Notes: generated by a model from the sequence alone, not told the origin. 64,000 nt of DNA from Ilex aquifolium (GCA_951799425.1 OX637391.1:21500551-21564550); one strand, 5' to 3'; counted from the first letter of the stretch, positions 10,758 through 22,640 are shown. A program made the numbers and translations.

Positions 10758-12345
10758 TTGGAATTGAAGCCATTGTCATCCACACTAAAATATGCATTCC
10801 TAGGGGAGCACCAAACATTCCCAGTGGTGATAAACTCTTCATTGGAGCCAAAGCAAGAGGAGGAATTGTTGCAAGTCCTGAGAAAGCATAAAGGAGCCAT
10901 CGGTTGGACCATAGCTGACATCAAGGGAATTAGCCCTCTCATTTGCACTCATAGAATCTATCTTGAAGAAGACACCAAGCCATCCCGACAACTATAAAGA
11001 AGGCTCAATCCCATCATGAAAGATGTGGTTAGAGAGGAAGTGCTCAAGCAACTTGACGTGGGCATTATCTTTGCAATTGTCGACAGTAAATGGGTTAGCC
11101 TCATGCAAGTGGTACCAAAGAAGTCAAGGGTGACAATGGTGGTCAATGAGGAGAATGATTTGAGAGTGGTCACTGGTTGAAGAGTTTGCATTGATTATTG
11201 GAAACTTAACTTATGCACTCAAAAGGATCACTTTCCCCTACCATTCCTTAATCAAGTGCTGGAAAGGGTAGCCATACATCTCTTCTATTGTTTCTTAGAT
11301 GGCTACTCCAGCTACAATCAGATAGAGATCGCCTTGGAAGATCAAGAGAAGACCACATTCACATGCCCCTTTGGAACATATGTTTACCGCCAAATGCCTT
11401 TTGGGTTGTGCAATGCCGCTGGAACTTTTCAAAGATGTATGATAGGGATATTCAGCGGCATGGTGGAAAAGATTGTGGAGGTTTTCATGGATCACTTCTT
11501 AGTTTTTGGGGACTCATTTGAAGGATGTTTGGAAAATTTGGAGAAAGTTTTAGAGAGATGCGAAGAGAAGAATTTGGTGCTTCATTGGGAAAAATGTCAC
11601 TTAATGGTAACACAAGGGATTGTGCTCGGACACATTGTATCCGCAAAGAAAATCAAAGTGGACAAGTCTAAAGTGAAATCCATTTCCAACCTACCTACTC
11701 CAAGGGTAGTCAAGGACATCAGGTTTCTTGGCCATGTAGGTTTTTATCACCGTTTCATTAAGGATTTTAGTGAATTGGCAAGACCTTTGACGAATTTGTT
11801 AACAAAGGATGTCCCATTCATGTGGTCGGATGATTGTGAGGCATCTTTCAAAAAACTTAAAAGTATGCTTACCTCACCTCCAATCAAGCGACCACTCAAG
11901 TGGGAACTCCCATTTGAGCTCATGTGCGACACGAGTGATTACGCGGTCGGCGCAGTGCTAGGTCAAAGGGAAAATAAAAGGTCGTATGTAATATACTGTG
12001 CTAGCAAAAACTATAAATGAAGTACAAATGAATTACACCACTACTGAAAAAGAGTTGCTAGGCGTAGTATTTGCATTGGATAAATTTAGGTCATACATCA
12101 TTGGTTCACTTATTGTAGTCTACACTGATCACTCTACTTTGAAGTATTTATTGTCTAAGCATAATGCTAAACCAAGACTCATTAGATGGATTCTCCTCCT
12201 TCAATAATTCAACCTAATTATCAAGGATAAAAAAGGAGTCGAGAATGTGGTGGCAGACCATTTGTCACGGCTTGTTGTCCAAGACGCCGAAGAGCACATC
12301 CCTATCCCTGATAAGCATCTATTTTCTATCCATTCAATTTTTTCG
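10758..12345 (+). pseudogene. Athila-like reverse transcriptase and RNase H
   Basis: From 10758 the frame reads a connector ending in GAIGWTIADIKGISPLICTH. After frame breaks, RT follows (11256-12020): YSSYNQIEIALEDQEKTTF, YRQMPFGLCNAAGTFQRCM, then the catalytic box as FMDHFLVFG where FMDDFxVFG is expected, so one catalytic Asp has become His. The thumb and connection region (GFYHRFIKDFSELARPLTNL) is followed by RNase H ([53 protein letters not shown]). Stops occur at about 10996, 11180, 12018 and 12205. The copy cannot make active enzyme. Confidence 0.88.
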
Positions 12346-12519
12346 TGGTATGCTGACATTTGCAATTTTCTTGTCACAGGACAAATTTCCCCACATTGGA
12401 GCCCGGAAGATAAGAAAAGATTCATGGCAGATTTGAAGTACTTCTACTTCGACAATCCGTACTTGTTCAAATATTGCCCTGATCAAGTCATGAGGAGGTG
12501 TATACCAAAAAATGAATAG

Positions 12520-13649
12520 TGGGTTGTCCTCTCTTTCTGTCATTCTGAAGCATGTGATGGGCACTTCTCTTCCAAGAAGATTTCAACTAAGATTTTACAA
12601 AGTGATTTTTATTGGCCTACACTAATTAAAGATTGTGTCTCATTTTATAAGCAATGTGATAGGTGCCAAAGGTTGGGAAGTGTGACCCGTAGAAACATGA
12701 TGCCCTTCTCCCCCGTGCTTGTCATTGAAATTTTTGATTGCTGGGGCATCGATTTCATGGGTTCATTCCCTATGTCTATTGGCTACCTTTATATCCTTTT
12801 GGTAGTGGACTACGTGTCTAAGTGGATAGAGGCAATCCCGACCAAGACCAATGACCACAGAGTCATGGTCAAGTTTTTAAAAGAAAATATCTTTTCTAGG
12901 TTTGAAGTGCCTCGTGTGATGATAAGTGACGGTGGCTCACATTTTTGCAATAGAATATTTGCTTTGCTTATGCATAAATATGACGTAACACACAAGGTGT
13001 CCACTGTTTATCACCCACAGACTAATGGCCAAGCCAAGTTGGCCAATAGGGAGATAAAGAGCATACTTGAGAAAACGGTAACCCAAATCGAAATGATTGG
13101 TCACTCAGGTTGACCGATGCCTTGTGGGTTTACCGCACTGCTTATAAGACCATTCTTGGTATGTCTCCCTATTGGCTAGTCTACAACAAGACTTGTCACT
13201 TGTCGATGGAGATGGAGCACAAGGCATATTGGGCCATAAAAACCTTGAATTTCAACCTGAGACTAGCTGGGGAACATAGGAAGTTGGAGTTAAATGAATT
13301 GGAGGAAATTCGCAGAGATGCATATGAGAGCTCTAGAATTCACAAGGACAGGGCCAAAATTTTCCTTGACAAATCTATTTTGAGAAAAACATTTGAGCCC
13401 GACCAAAATGTGCTCTTATATAATTCTCGCCTCTCCATTTTCCAAGAAAAACTTCGATCAAGATGGGATGACCCCTACATTGTCAAGGTGGCCTACCCAC
13501 ATGGAGTCGTGGACATAGAAAACCCCGAATATGGTAAAACATTCAAGGTCAATGGCCAAAGACTTAAACAATTCTTCGAGAGTTTTGAAATTCAAGGAGT
13601 GGAGGAGGAGTTGGTGGATCCGGTCTATTCGGATGTTGTTGAGGCATAA
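12520..13649 (+). pseudogene. Athila-like integrase
   Basis: A zinc-binding remnant (KQCDRCQRLGSVTRR, about 12651-12690) is followed by the catalytic core: GIDFMGSFP (first Asp), MISDGGSHF (second Asp) and YHPQTNGQAKLANREIK. In the last, Lys stands where the third acidic residue (Glu in NGQAE) is expected. A frameshift near 13110 moves the rest (WVYRTAYKTILGMSPYWLVY) to 13110-13649. No chromodomain follows, as expected for Athila/Tat. Integrase would join cDNA to host DNA. The Glu-to-Lys change and the frameshift make it dead. Confidence 0.88.
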
Positions 13650-16211
13650 CTGTTCAAGTAGTTATTAGTGTACAATTTTCATTTCTCCTTTACTTTACAA
13701 GTCAAATTATTTACTTACTTTCATCTGTACATAGTGTTCTTTCTTCATGTATGTAGATAGTGGTATTTTTGTTAAAGCTCATTGCGAGGTGTTCTCTTAC
13801 CCTTCTTGTCTTTTAAATTTCATCATCTCATTGCATGTCTTTTTGTTGCATTGAGGATAATGCATAGTTCAAGTTGGGAGGTGAGGTTCACAATTTGTAT
13901 GATACACCAATTTTTGTATAGAATAGTTGGAAATATGCGAAAAATTTTGAAAAATTTTAAATTTTTGTGGAACAAATCTGAATGTTGAACCATATTCCCT
14001 TATTCAAATTGTTATGGGGTATGTGATAGCTTGATCTTCACTTTGAACTTTGAATACATGAGTACACCATAGAAGTTTATCCTATGCCTGAGTATCACAT
14101 ACGTGTTTTCATTCGAACTCAACCATAGTGCACCTTGAATGTCTTATTTCGGTAATTTACTGATTGGATCCACATTTTAGAGTTTGACATACATAGTGGA
14201 GATGAAGTAAGTACACATGTGAGTTTAGTGTCAATCCTTGTTGGAGGGAACTTACATTTACTCAAATGAACAATTTTGTAAATTCAAAATCTATTCAATA
14301 ATCTCATTATGCTCACTCTGATTAGAGTGCATATGAATAGTTGATTGACTTTGTCTTAAAATGCCAATATGCCTCCCCATGCTTATCCAGAGATAATCTT
14401 AGGCCATCTTTGAATTGCGTTGAGCCTTAGCATTTCTTGTGAGAAATTTATCCCTTGTGTCGTGATTGAGCCTTATTTGAAAATTCGTTTTCATGCCACA
14501 TGTTTTACCAAGCCACTGTAAAATGATTATTATTACCACACCTTGGTTTTTCCTAGACTGACTGTGATTTATCATGATGAAAGAAAAATGTGGTGAGAAA
14601 ACCCAAAAAGGGATGAATGGCGCTAAATTCAAATTTTGAATGAAAAAGAAGAGAAAAACCAAGAAAAAGGAGAAGAAGGGGGTTGAAAAAGAAATGAAAT
14701 GAAAAAAAAAAAAAAAGGAGAAGAAAAATGTCGAGGAAAGAAGGAAAAAGAGACATAACAGTTGACGTGAAGGTGTAAAGCCAAAAATTCCACAAAAATG
14801 AGAATTTTTTATAATAAAAGTCATGTCCTCAGAATAACCCTTTTTGTCTCCCTCTACCCTTCGGTTCGCTTAACCCAATTATCACCCCAAGACCTCATTA
14901 CAACCCATGAAATCCCTAATTGATCTGGAGAAAGCATGGTGAGAGCACATTTTTAAATGGAAAGAAAAGTTGGTCTTCCTATCTAGTGCCCTAACATTCC
15001 ATTCATGAGATTATGCCAAGGTTGTTTCAATTGTTATACATGCACGTCATTTTTGTATTATGTGAGTATATTTTGGTTTGTGCACAAGATTCTAGAGCAT
15101 ACCAGGATAATCATAATGTTATTCATTTTTGAGAGAAACCCTTGATGAGAATTGCATCAAAGTTGAATTTGGATAGTTAAATGAATGTGGATTATGTTGA
15201 GTGAATGTTTAAATTGCATATTCATTTCACACACACACTCACAAGTTTGAAAGAAAATGTGTAGGTGTATACTCTAAAATAACATTTAAAACTCTGGTGA
15301 AACCCATGTGTGATTGGTTCGGGTGTTTGGAAAGTTGTGTCTTGCAACCCAGAGCTAGTAGGATAGGGGAATATTGCTCAAATTTTAGATATGTTTAAGA
15401 AAGAGAATACCGTTTTTACTCTAGTTTGTGCTTTATTTGTTGGGTATTCATTTTGTTTAATTTAGACTTCTACGTCATGTGTTTTGAAAGCATCAAGACT
15501 CAAATCGTATTACAAATTTGTAAATGAATTTGGTCATAGTCATACAACGTGATTCACTAGCATGGATCATGTCTTTGGGTAGTTAGGTTAGGAAATAGGT
15601 TATTATAATGTTTTGGAGTTGAATAAACTTGGAGTGGGAGTGAGAATGAGAAAATAGAAAATTTTTGCAGAAAATGAATCAGCTACCGGTAGAAACCTCA
15701 CGAGCTACTAGTAGGTCTTGGCTGAATGGCAGGAACAACAGAAGAGTCAGCTATCGGTAGAAAAAGCATTACCTACCAGTAGAAGTTTTCCAGAAGGGTT
15801 AGCTATTGGTAGCTCGTGCCCAGAATCTTAAAAACGAGGGTTTTAAACCCAATTTTTCGGGAAAATCCTTCATCTCCCTCATTGATCTCCCTTTCAAAAA
15901 AACTCTCTCCTCTCTCAAAACCCTCCAAACATTCAAGGAAACCTTGGGCATCCTTCATCTCCATCAATTTTCTCCCTAAAAATTTGATTCCCCTTGATTT
16001 CCTTTCACTTCCCTAACTATTTTCTCTCAAAAACCATAACCCTCCTTTCTCCATAAAACATCACCAACTCCATCAAAAGCCATGATTTTCACTCAAAGTT
16101 TGGATTTTGGAACAATGGTTAGAATGGGTAAGTCTCCACCTTCATCTTTAGGTATTTTTGAATTATTTTGGGGTCGGGTATTACTGTTCTTCGCCTTAGG
16201 GGCATTTTTTA
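13650..16211 (+). other. Athila-like 3' region, non-coding
   Basis: No convincing gene. The block near 13848-13890 ('gaggataatgcatagttcaagttgggaggtg') resembles the sequence usually found just after pol in Athila/Tat elements. A purine-rich stretch covers 14580-14760 and makes long antisense frames by composition. At 15683-15812 there is a cluster of CTACCGGTAG-like motifs. A C/T-rich leader-like stretch (15860-16080) and a GGGTAAGT donor-like site near 16126 follow. This could be an env-like region or a truncated LTR. It ends at the pararetrovirus junction. Confidence 0.5.
15683..15812. repeat. CTACCGGTAG-like palindrome cluster
   Basis: One perfect CTACCGGTAG (15683-15692) and degenerate copies (CTACTAGTAG, CTATCGGTAG, CTACCAGTAG, CTATTGGTAG) to 15812. 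The same palindrome is clustered at 37569-37670 in the Athila-type solo LTR. Confidence 0.8.
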
Positions 16212-16860
16212 TTTTGGCTCTTGAAATTCTTAGTGAACTGAAGGAACCAGGAGTGAGTGTATGACTCATCCTGATAGAGAAGTAACTTAAATCATGACTC
16301 AATGTAGTTATAGTAACTGAACTATTTGGTGTCACCAGGCAGATCTCGAAGAACAGAAGGGTAAGATCCCCAATCTTTTACTAAAATGAACTTAAGAATA
16401 TAAAGAGAATGGTATACTATTTTACTAGCATCTCTCCTATCATAGATAGGTTTGATGAAAATTGACTCTGTATGAAATAATATATCTTGATAAAATTGGA
16501 AGGTTTTTTCTGGGTCTAGTGGAATGAAATTCCATCTAAGTTCAAGATATGCATAGACTAGGTGCAATCATTAACAAGTTGCGTACTATGGGTTTTGGGA
16601 TATACTGGGTTGGTTCATAACTTTGGGTTGATTGGGTTGGTTTAACTGAAGAAATGGGCCTGGCTAGATATAGGTTTGTCAAGGCCTGTTTACTAGCGAT
16701 TGGGTTAACCAAAGTGGAACTAAAGGATGGGCGGACCATGTTGCCCAGAACAAGATATCAGTTTACTAGGTCCAAAGGTGATAAATGGCTAGGCTTTGGA
16801 CTTGGGCTTGGTAAGGCAAGCTGTTTATTGGAATTTTTGCTAGAGGCAGAGGGCTTACTT
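16212..16860 (-). pseudogene. Caulimovirid downstream ORF fragment (left arm)
   Basis: Minus-strand frames include LVYAYLELRWNFIPLDPEKT (16322-16567), matching the plus-arm frame at 45384-45623. The function of this ORF is not recognised; in position it follows the polymerase. It is truncated at the left junction. Confidence 0.7.
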
Positions 16861-17450
16861 GACTTTTTATTTACCATGAGGATTCTGTAGAAATTCATGG
16901 GTAAGAAAATCAGGAATTGAGTTTTTACTACCTTTAATATATTCGATATCAAAATCGAAAATACTTGAAATAGATTGTTATCTGGTAAAAATCTGCTTAC
17001 TAGCAAAGTTTTGTATGTCCTATTCCAAAACTTTTTTTGCACTTATACAATCAACTCTTACTAAAAACCTTTGATTTAATATATCATCCTAAATTTTTAA
17101 AATACATAGGACAATAACTAAAATCTCTTTTTTAAAAGTACTGTAGTTACTTTGTGCTTTATTCTAGATTCCAGATTGTAAACGAATAATTTGCTTAGAA
17201 GAATCTGGTGTGACTCTTTGGAGTAGAATACCACCAAACCCAATGTCAGAGGCATCTGTGTGAATAATTTTAAAAGAATTAACTGTGGGAATACCAAGAA
17301 AAGGCAACGCCTTGATATACTTCTTGACTTGTTTAACTATGGAAGTATGAACTGGTGACCATGATGGAGGATTATCCTGTAATCTATCATATAAGGGTTT
17401 GACTATTTTTCTGAGATCTTTGTAGAAGTCTGAAATGTAATTCAAGGACC
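16860..17450 (-). pseudogene. Caulimovirid RNase H (left arm)
   Basis: The minus-strand frame 17445-17164 reads MNYISDFYKDLRKIVKPLY, then FKIIHTDASDIGFGGILLQR, the first catalytic Asp block of RNase H. Downstream pieces to about 16860 contain FDFDIEYIKGS-like sequence, the last RNase H block, in broken frame. RNase H would remove RNA from the RNA:DNA hybrid during reverse transcription. Stops at 17161 and beyond inactivate it. Confidence 0.8.
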
Positions 17451-18290
17451 CTAAAAATCTTTGTAACTAGATTTTATCTCTGATTTCATTAGAGAACTTA
17501 TCAGCGAACTAGATAGACCGACTGACAGGAACAATGGTTGACTCTTGGATGTTTAGGAAAGACGTAAGATGTTTTCAGTGCTCATCAATTGACTTTGAAA
17601 TGATAAGGACATCATCTATATAAACTAAGGAGAAATGGCTGAATGGGTTAAATATTTCATTCATTATATTTTGAAATTAACTTGGTACATTTTTTAATCT
17701 AAAGGGCATTACGTTCCATTCGTAATGACCAAATGGTGTTGCAAATGCAATTTTGTACCTATTTTCAGGGCTTATTTGGATTTGCCAGAATCTACTTTTT
17801 ACGTCAAATTTTGAAAGATCACTGCTTTACTTAGTCATTTTATTAAATCTTGCTTGTTTGGGATTGGATATCTTATCCATTCCAACAATTTGTTTAATGA
17901 TTTGTAATTAATAACTAATCTTGGAAGTCCTCTTTCTAATTACGTATTTTTAATGACATAGAAAGTAGGGCAGGATCAAGGAGATTTACTCTTTCTGATT
18001 ATGTTGTTACTTAGCAAATCAGTAATTTCTTTTTTATAGATTTCCATTACTTCATGATTCATTTGAATTGGTCTTGACTTTGCGGGTATACTCCTTTCAC
18101 TGAATCCCTTAACGTAAGGTAAGGAGACCCTACGTGTCTTCCGATGCCAGAAGGCACTAGGAAGGTTAGAACATACCTCATTTTCTAATTTTTCTTTAAA
18201 TCTTTCAATCTTTTAGATTAAGATTTTATTGGTTAACTGGTTTTGGATTTGTTTGTGATGAATTTCTTGTCTAAGAAGTTTGAGTTGGTT
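17450..18290 (-). pseudogene. Caulimovirid reverse transcriptase (left arm)
   Basis: Read on the minus strand, the region contains RPIQMNHEVMEIYKKEI near 18070, KSLNKLLEWI-like sequence and WQIQI-type fingers and palm blocks, broken by several frameshifts. The palm motif near 17600-17620 is out of frame. The order protease then RT then RNase H and the similarity to the plus arm (33258-34223) support the call. Non-functional. Confidence 0.75.
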
Positions 18291-18294
18291 GCTT

Positions 18295-18700
18295 TTAGGT
18301 AATTAGATTAAGCGACAATGAGATTGAATAATCTTTTAGTCTTCTTAATTCTTTTACTTGAGGTTTGGTTAAGAATTTGAAAGTTACTAAGTGACCGAAA
18401 GGCTTGGTGGTTACACCGTTTATATCTGTAGTGAATGGACATAGTAAATATATAAATGGGATACCAAGGATAACTTTATTTGTCATATTTTGTACCAAGA
18501 CAAATGATGTTTTAAAACATACATTGTCTTGGCAAATATGCACTTTTGGTAACTTGTATTTTATACTCATTTTACTATCATTCGCTGAACTCAATTTTTT
18601 AGTTGTTTTAGGGTAATACTTTGTTGGTACAAACCCTTCCTAGATGCAATTTAATTATGTACCAGTGTCAATAAGGGCAACAACTTCAACCTCAAAATCA
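18295..18700 (-). pseudogene. Caulimovirid aspartic protease (left arm)
   Basis: The minus-strand active-site stretch VVALIDTGT (near 18655-18680) keeps the D-T-G triad. After a stop, the frame 18594-18295 continues with LPKVHICQDNVCFKTSFVLV and KVILGIPFIYLLCPF. The right-arm copy has lost the triad, so the two arms have diverged here. The protease would process the viral polyprotein. Confidence 0.8.
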
Positions 18701-19480
18701 TTTTCTTTGACAAGTTTGACTTTGGAATGCCATTTTTGAAGATTTAATTTGTTCATTAAATTTAACTGATTGTCTTCATTAACTATTTGTGAACATCCAT
18801 CTGGAGATGGCAACTTCGTTCCACCCAGGGTTTCTACATTAGAGGTGGAGGTTGTGGGTATCCGCTGTGGACATGTTCTGTTTGACTCATCTGAACTGGT
18901 TTCAGATTCACTGGAAGTTGGATTTGTTGTACTAAATTTGTTACTAGTTTGGAGAAGATTCATTGCTTCATCTAATTTTTTATCAGTAAGTTTTAACTCT
19001 TTATTTCTTGTTTTAACTTATTAACTTCACCTTGAAAATCTTGCAAAGTGACTTCTTTCTGTTTGTATTTACTAAACTTTTTCATGGTTTTGTTAAAACT
19101 TATTAACTATTTTTTTACTAAAAGATTACTTAATGTCTTGTTTGACAAATAATTTTTTTAGCTTTTTAATATATTCTATTTTTAAATCTAGATCTTCAAT
19201 TTTACTGATAAGATTAATGAGGATGTTTTCTTTCTCAGTGTGTTTTGTTAAAACATTAACTTTTTTACAACTACTATCCTTACATCCTAATTTGACATCT
19301 GGTTCACTAGAATTACCATGTATTGACTTATAGTCAGAAGAAACTTCTGAATCACTATGTTCTTTTGAACTTTCTTCATTTGTACTTAAGTTGCTTACCT
19401 TAAAAATTGCTAATACTTTATCTCTATCTTCCTAAGACAAGTTTAATTGTTTTAACTTTAATTTTACTGGACATTGAGTC
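18655..19480 (-). pseudogene. Caulimovirid coat-protein/protease linker (left arm)
   Basis: The minus strand encodes an acidic Ser/Glu-rich stretch (SSESETSSDESNRTCPQRI, near 18880-18930) and Lys/Glu-rich segments that may form coiled coil. It lies between the zinc knuckle and the protease and matches 22640-23281 in the right arm. Multiple stops interrupt it. Confidence 0.6.
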
Positions 19481-20092
19481 TTGTAATGTCCTTTCTTACC
19501 ACAGTTATAACACTCACTTTGACTGTCATCTTTTTTAACAGTTTTCTTCCTATGAGGCTTTTATTTTTTACTTTTTCCATAATATTATTTTTTTGAAAAA
19601 TATTTTTTACTTTTGTTATAATAAGATATACTCTTACTATAAGGTTTAACTTGTTTGTGTTTTTTTTTACAGGATGGTGCTACTAGAGGTAGCCCATATT
19701 GTTCACAAAAGTTTCCTAACTCATATTTAGTTTTTGTTTTACCACTTTTAGCTTGATTATTGATTTTCATATCAATAAACATTCTTAATCCTTCTTTCTG
19801 AATGGTACTGATAATATCATCATATGTTAACTCATCATATTCAATGATTCCTATTGATTTACTTAATGCTTCTCTAATCTTGTGTGCAAACATATTAGGT
19901 AAACCATTAATGAACTTCCCTTTCCAGAAAGATTTTTCACAATCTTCTCTGAGCATTACTCTTGATATAAATATATCTTTATACACATCTGAAATCACTT
20001 AATGTTGGACACCTTTGATCACTAAGTTGATCATGGATTCGAGATGATATGTTACTTGGTGTACCTACAAAATGTTTAACTATAGTATTAGC
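19461..20092 (-). pseudogene. Caulimovirid coat protein, C-terminal half (left arm)
   Basis: The minus frame 19998-19585 reads SRVMLREDCEKSFWKGKFI, then an AHKIREALSK helix, and ends in a basic tail rich in Lys. A CCHC zinc knuckle (CYNCGKKGHYKTQCP; C-x2-C-x4-H-x4-C) lies near 19470-19515. This is the usual caulimovirid capsid C-terminus, which binds nucleic acid. The N-terminal half of the protein is missing in this arm because the arm ends at the inversion junction near 20092. Confidence 0.85.
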
Positions 20093-20905
20093 AAAAGGAT
20101 ATAATTTTATCCATGTTAGCTTAATTCAAGTTGCAGCTAAACCATTAACTACTCGAGGAATTAATTCATCAATCCTATTATGTCTAACGGATGCTAGGTT
20201 TAAAATCTATAGCACAAGCATCTTAGGTATAATGGAATCAAGCCTTCACAACGGGCCAGTACATTTCAATTGTTTCCCAGACTTTACCCTAAGTTTTAGT
20301 GACATTAATTTGTTAAAAGCCTTAACCCTAAACATAACAAATTTAGGAGAGTACACCAACATGGAAGTGGGAAGCCAATCTATAGTTCTAATTTACAGAA
20401 TTTATTATAAATGCATAACAACAAATTTGAATGTTCACGCATTATGTAAAAGTCCGAAAGACAAAACTTTGTTTATTCAAAGTAGTACTAGTGAAACAAA
20501 TATCCAAGTTCCAAGACAACTCTACTAGAAGGATATTAATCTTCCAACCAGTTGAGTTCTGGAGAATGAAAGTTATCACCAAAATCTTCAAAACAGTACA
20601 ATTAATTTAGATTATATCCACCAATACCTTGATGGATCAGTAAGAATTAGTTTTGATGATAAAAGAACAAGTAAACCACTTCAAATTAACGAAGGAAGAA
20701 ATTTTGCATCCTCTAGTATATCTAAAAGAGATCAAGACTTTACAAAAGAATTGGATAAAAAATTAAAATTGAAAGGTGTAGATACCTCTTCACAAATTAG
20801 TAAACCATGTTACACCACTTACTCAAAATTTCCAAAAGAAAATGAAGATGAAAACTCTTCAGTTTCTCCTTCAATGACTGATATGAAAGAAAATATAGTA
20901 AATAA
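20093..20905 (+). pseudogene. Caulimovirid movement protein (30K superfamily)
   Basis: The plus frame from about 20091 reads GYNFIHVSLIQVAAKPLTTR, then SSILLCLTDARF and NGPVHFNCFPDFTLSFSD, the conserved core of caulimovirid movement proteins. The family forms tubules or modifies plasmodesmata for cell-to-cell spread. A stop at 20526 breaks the frame. Continuation (IHQYLDGSVRISFDD) extends to about 20905. The first 14 or so codons of the open frame that starts at 20049 are antisense coat-protein sequence of the other arm, so the N-terminus is chimeric and the true start is absent. It lies in the single-copy loop of the inverted repeat. Confidence 0.8.
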
Positions 20906-21600
20906 ATAGTTACTAACAATTAGTAAGCCAATTTTACTAGACATTGATAAGTTACACACAGAATTCAAGTCAAAAGAAAGCAAGGTTAAAAGACGAGAAT
21001 TTAGAAGTACATATAGTCGACAGAAGCAAAATAAAATAATTGCTAAATGGACTAAGTTAATGACAGAAATAGGTGCTAAAATCCATTTCTTTCACTACTT
21101 GGAAAATTATTACAAATCGGTTAATGTATTAACAAAACATAAATGGAAAATAGAAGATGTCACCATAGTATCTTCTAGCCATCCTCCAAAAGAAACCATA
21201 TTAATCAATCATACGGGTTCTGAAGTTACAACCTCACCATTCAAGTTAAACTCAGGTACTGAACCTAAAAAAAATACTTGAGCAAAATAATTTTGCCAAA
21301 CAATATTTAAAACCATTGATAAACAGTCAGACAAAATAGAAAATAAGTTTGATGAAATGAAACCATCAATCAGTAAAAAATGAGAGAAACCTCTAATTCA
21401 GTTGCCAGAAGATAGAAATAAGCTTAGTATCTCAGTTAATGAAAGTAAAAGACTTCAAAAAATTGAAGAAATTATTAAAAACCTAGAACAACCAAAAGTT
21501 GAACCAGTAACACCCCAAGTATCTACTATCCATCAAAATTTTGAAAATTCTGAATCAAAAAACTAGAACAACAATTTTCTAGTCAAAATTTAAACAAGTT
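20906..21600 (+). pseudogene. Caulimovirid polyprotein, region between movement and coat proteins
   Basis: Plus-strand reading continues with IAKWTKLMTEIGAKIHFFHY (21035-21120) and ETILINHTGSEVTTSPFKL. A Lys/Glu/Ile-rich stretch (21300-21600) follows and looks like coiled coil, broken by stops at 21281, 21380 and 21565. The position fits the connector or virion-associated region of the caulimovirid polyprotein. I do not recognise a catalytic domain. Confidence 0.55.
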
Positions 21601-21689
21601 AACATTTCCTAAAGTTAATCCTACCAGTCTTACCAAAAATTGGTATACTAGACCAACACCTCCAGATCTTCAATATGAAGAAAAGACCA

Positions 21690-22640
21690 TTAGTAATCAG
21701 TTCTCAATTTAATCCAACAAACTCTATGAATTGAGCATAGATGGATTAAGTGAACAAGAAATCTTAAACAAAGTTAATCATATGTCTACGGTTATAAATA
21801 GTTACAATAACAACCTTGATAATATAGAACCAGAGATTGTGGATCTATTAACCTCGGGATTCACAGGTATGTTAAAAAATTGTTGGGATAATTATCTCAC
21901 TCAGGAGCAAAGAGATAGAATCAAATATGTTGTCGAGTTAGATGAAGATAAAAATCCAATCTTCGATGAAAGAATTGGAAGAGCTAAACCAGATGGATTA
22001 AATACTTTAATCTATACTATAATTAAATATTTTGCATGTACACCAAGTAACATATAATCTCGAATCCATGATCAACCTAGTAATCTAAGATGTCCAACAT
22101 TAAGTGACTTCAAATGGTATAAAGATATATTTATATCAAGAGTAATGCTCAGAGAAGATTGTGAAAAATCTTTCTAGAAAGGAAAGTTCATTAATGGTTT
22201 ACCTAATCTTTTTGTACACAAGATTAGAAAAGCATTAAGTAAATCCACAGGAATCATTGAATATGATGAGTTAACATATGGTGATATTATCAGTACCATT
22301 CAGAAAAAAGGATTAAGAATATGTATTGATATAGAAATCAATAATCAAACTAAAAGTGATAAAACAAAAGCTAAATATGAGTTAGGAAAATTTTGTGAAC
22401 AATATGGGCTACCTATGTAGCACTATCCCGTAAAAAACACAAACAAGTTAAACCTTATAGCAAGAGTAAATCTGACTATAACAAAAGTAAAAAATATTTT
22501 CTAAAAAATGAATATTATGGAAAAAGTAAGGAATACAAGCCTCATAGGAAGAAAACAATTAAAAAAGATGACAGTCAAATTGAGTGTTATAACTGTGGCA
22601 AGAAAGGACATTACAAGACTCAATGTCCAGTAAAATCAAA
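21690..22640 (+). pseudogene. Caulimovirid coat protein (right arm)
   Basis: The frame 21731-22057 (DGLSEQEILNKVNHMSTVIN; GFTGMLKNCWDNYLTQEQ) is the capsid N-terminal part. After stops, it continues WYKDIFISRVMLREDCEKSF, matching the left arm closely. A CCHC zinc knuckle ECYNCGKKGHYKTQCP lies near 22583-22630. Stops near 22055, 22176 and 22420 inactivate it. The part after about 22000 forms one arm of the inverted repeat. Confidence 0.85.

Larger units (their letters stand above)
1..16211 (+). mobile_element. Athila-like Ty3/gypsy retrotransposon, decayed and interrupted
   Basis: The window opens inside the 5' LTR. An Asp-tRNA-type primer site follows at 917-933, then gag (three pieces, 1123-9909), pol in the order protease, RT, RNase H, integrase (9877-13649), and a long 3' region without an intact frame. 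The pol order is that of Ty3/gypsy. The LTR matches the complete solo LTR at 37113-39030 in several blocks (for example the paragraph around 690-770 against 38755-38850), so both belong to one family. Two later LTR insertions (1647-5914 and 6225-8968) split gag. Many stops and frameshifts, plus changed catalytic residues in RT and integrase, make the copy non-autonomous. No 3' LTR is seen before the pararetrovirus junction near 16212, so the 3' end is probably lost. Assignment to the Athila/Tat clade rests on the primer site, the gag style and the long LTR. Confidence 0.8.
16212..20092 (-). mobile_element. Endogenous caulimovirid, left (minus) arm of an inverted repeat
   Basis: Minus-strand reading from 20092 down gives the coat-protein C-terminal half with zinc knuckle, aspartic protease, RT, RNase H and part of the downstream ORF, the order of Caulimoviridae. 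The whole block is the inverted counterpart of 22000-23775 + 33253-34223 + 44520-45780. Summed arm lengths agree (about 3.9 kb and 4.0 kb). The left edge is where similarity to the right arm stops (TTGGCTCTTGAAATTC near 16214). The right edge is where it meets movement-protein sequence of opposite orientation near 20092. Stops and frameshifts show it is an old integrated copy. The lineage resembles florendovirus-type endogenous viruses, but I do not assign a genus. Confidence 0.85.

Noticed and set aside
14399..14824. 141-codon minus-strand frame rich in Phe and Leu (membrane-like)
   Set aside because: Produced by a purine-rich tract on the plus strand; no motif and no start context.
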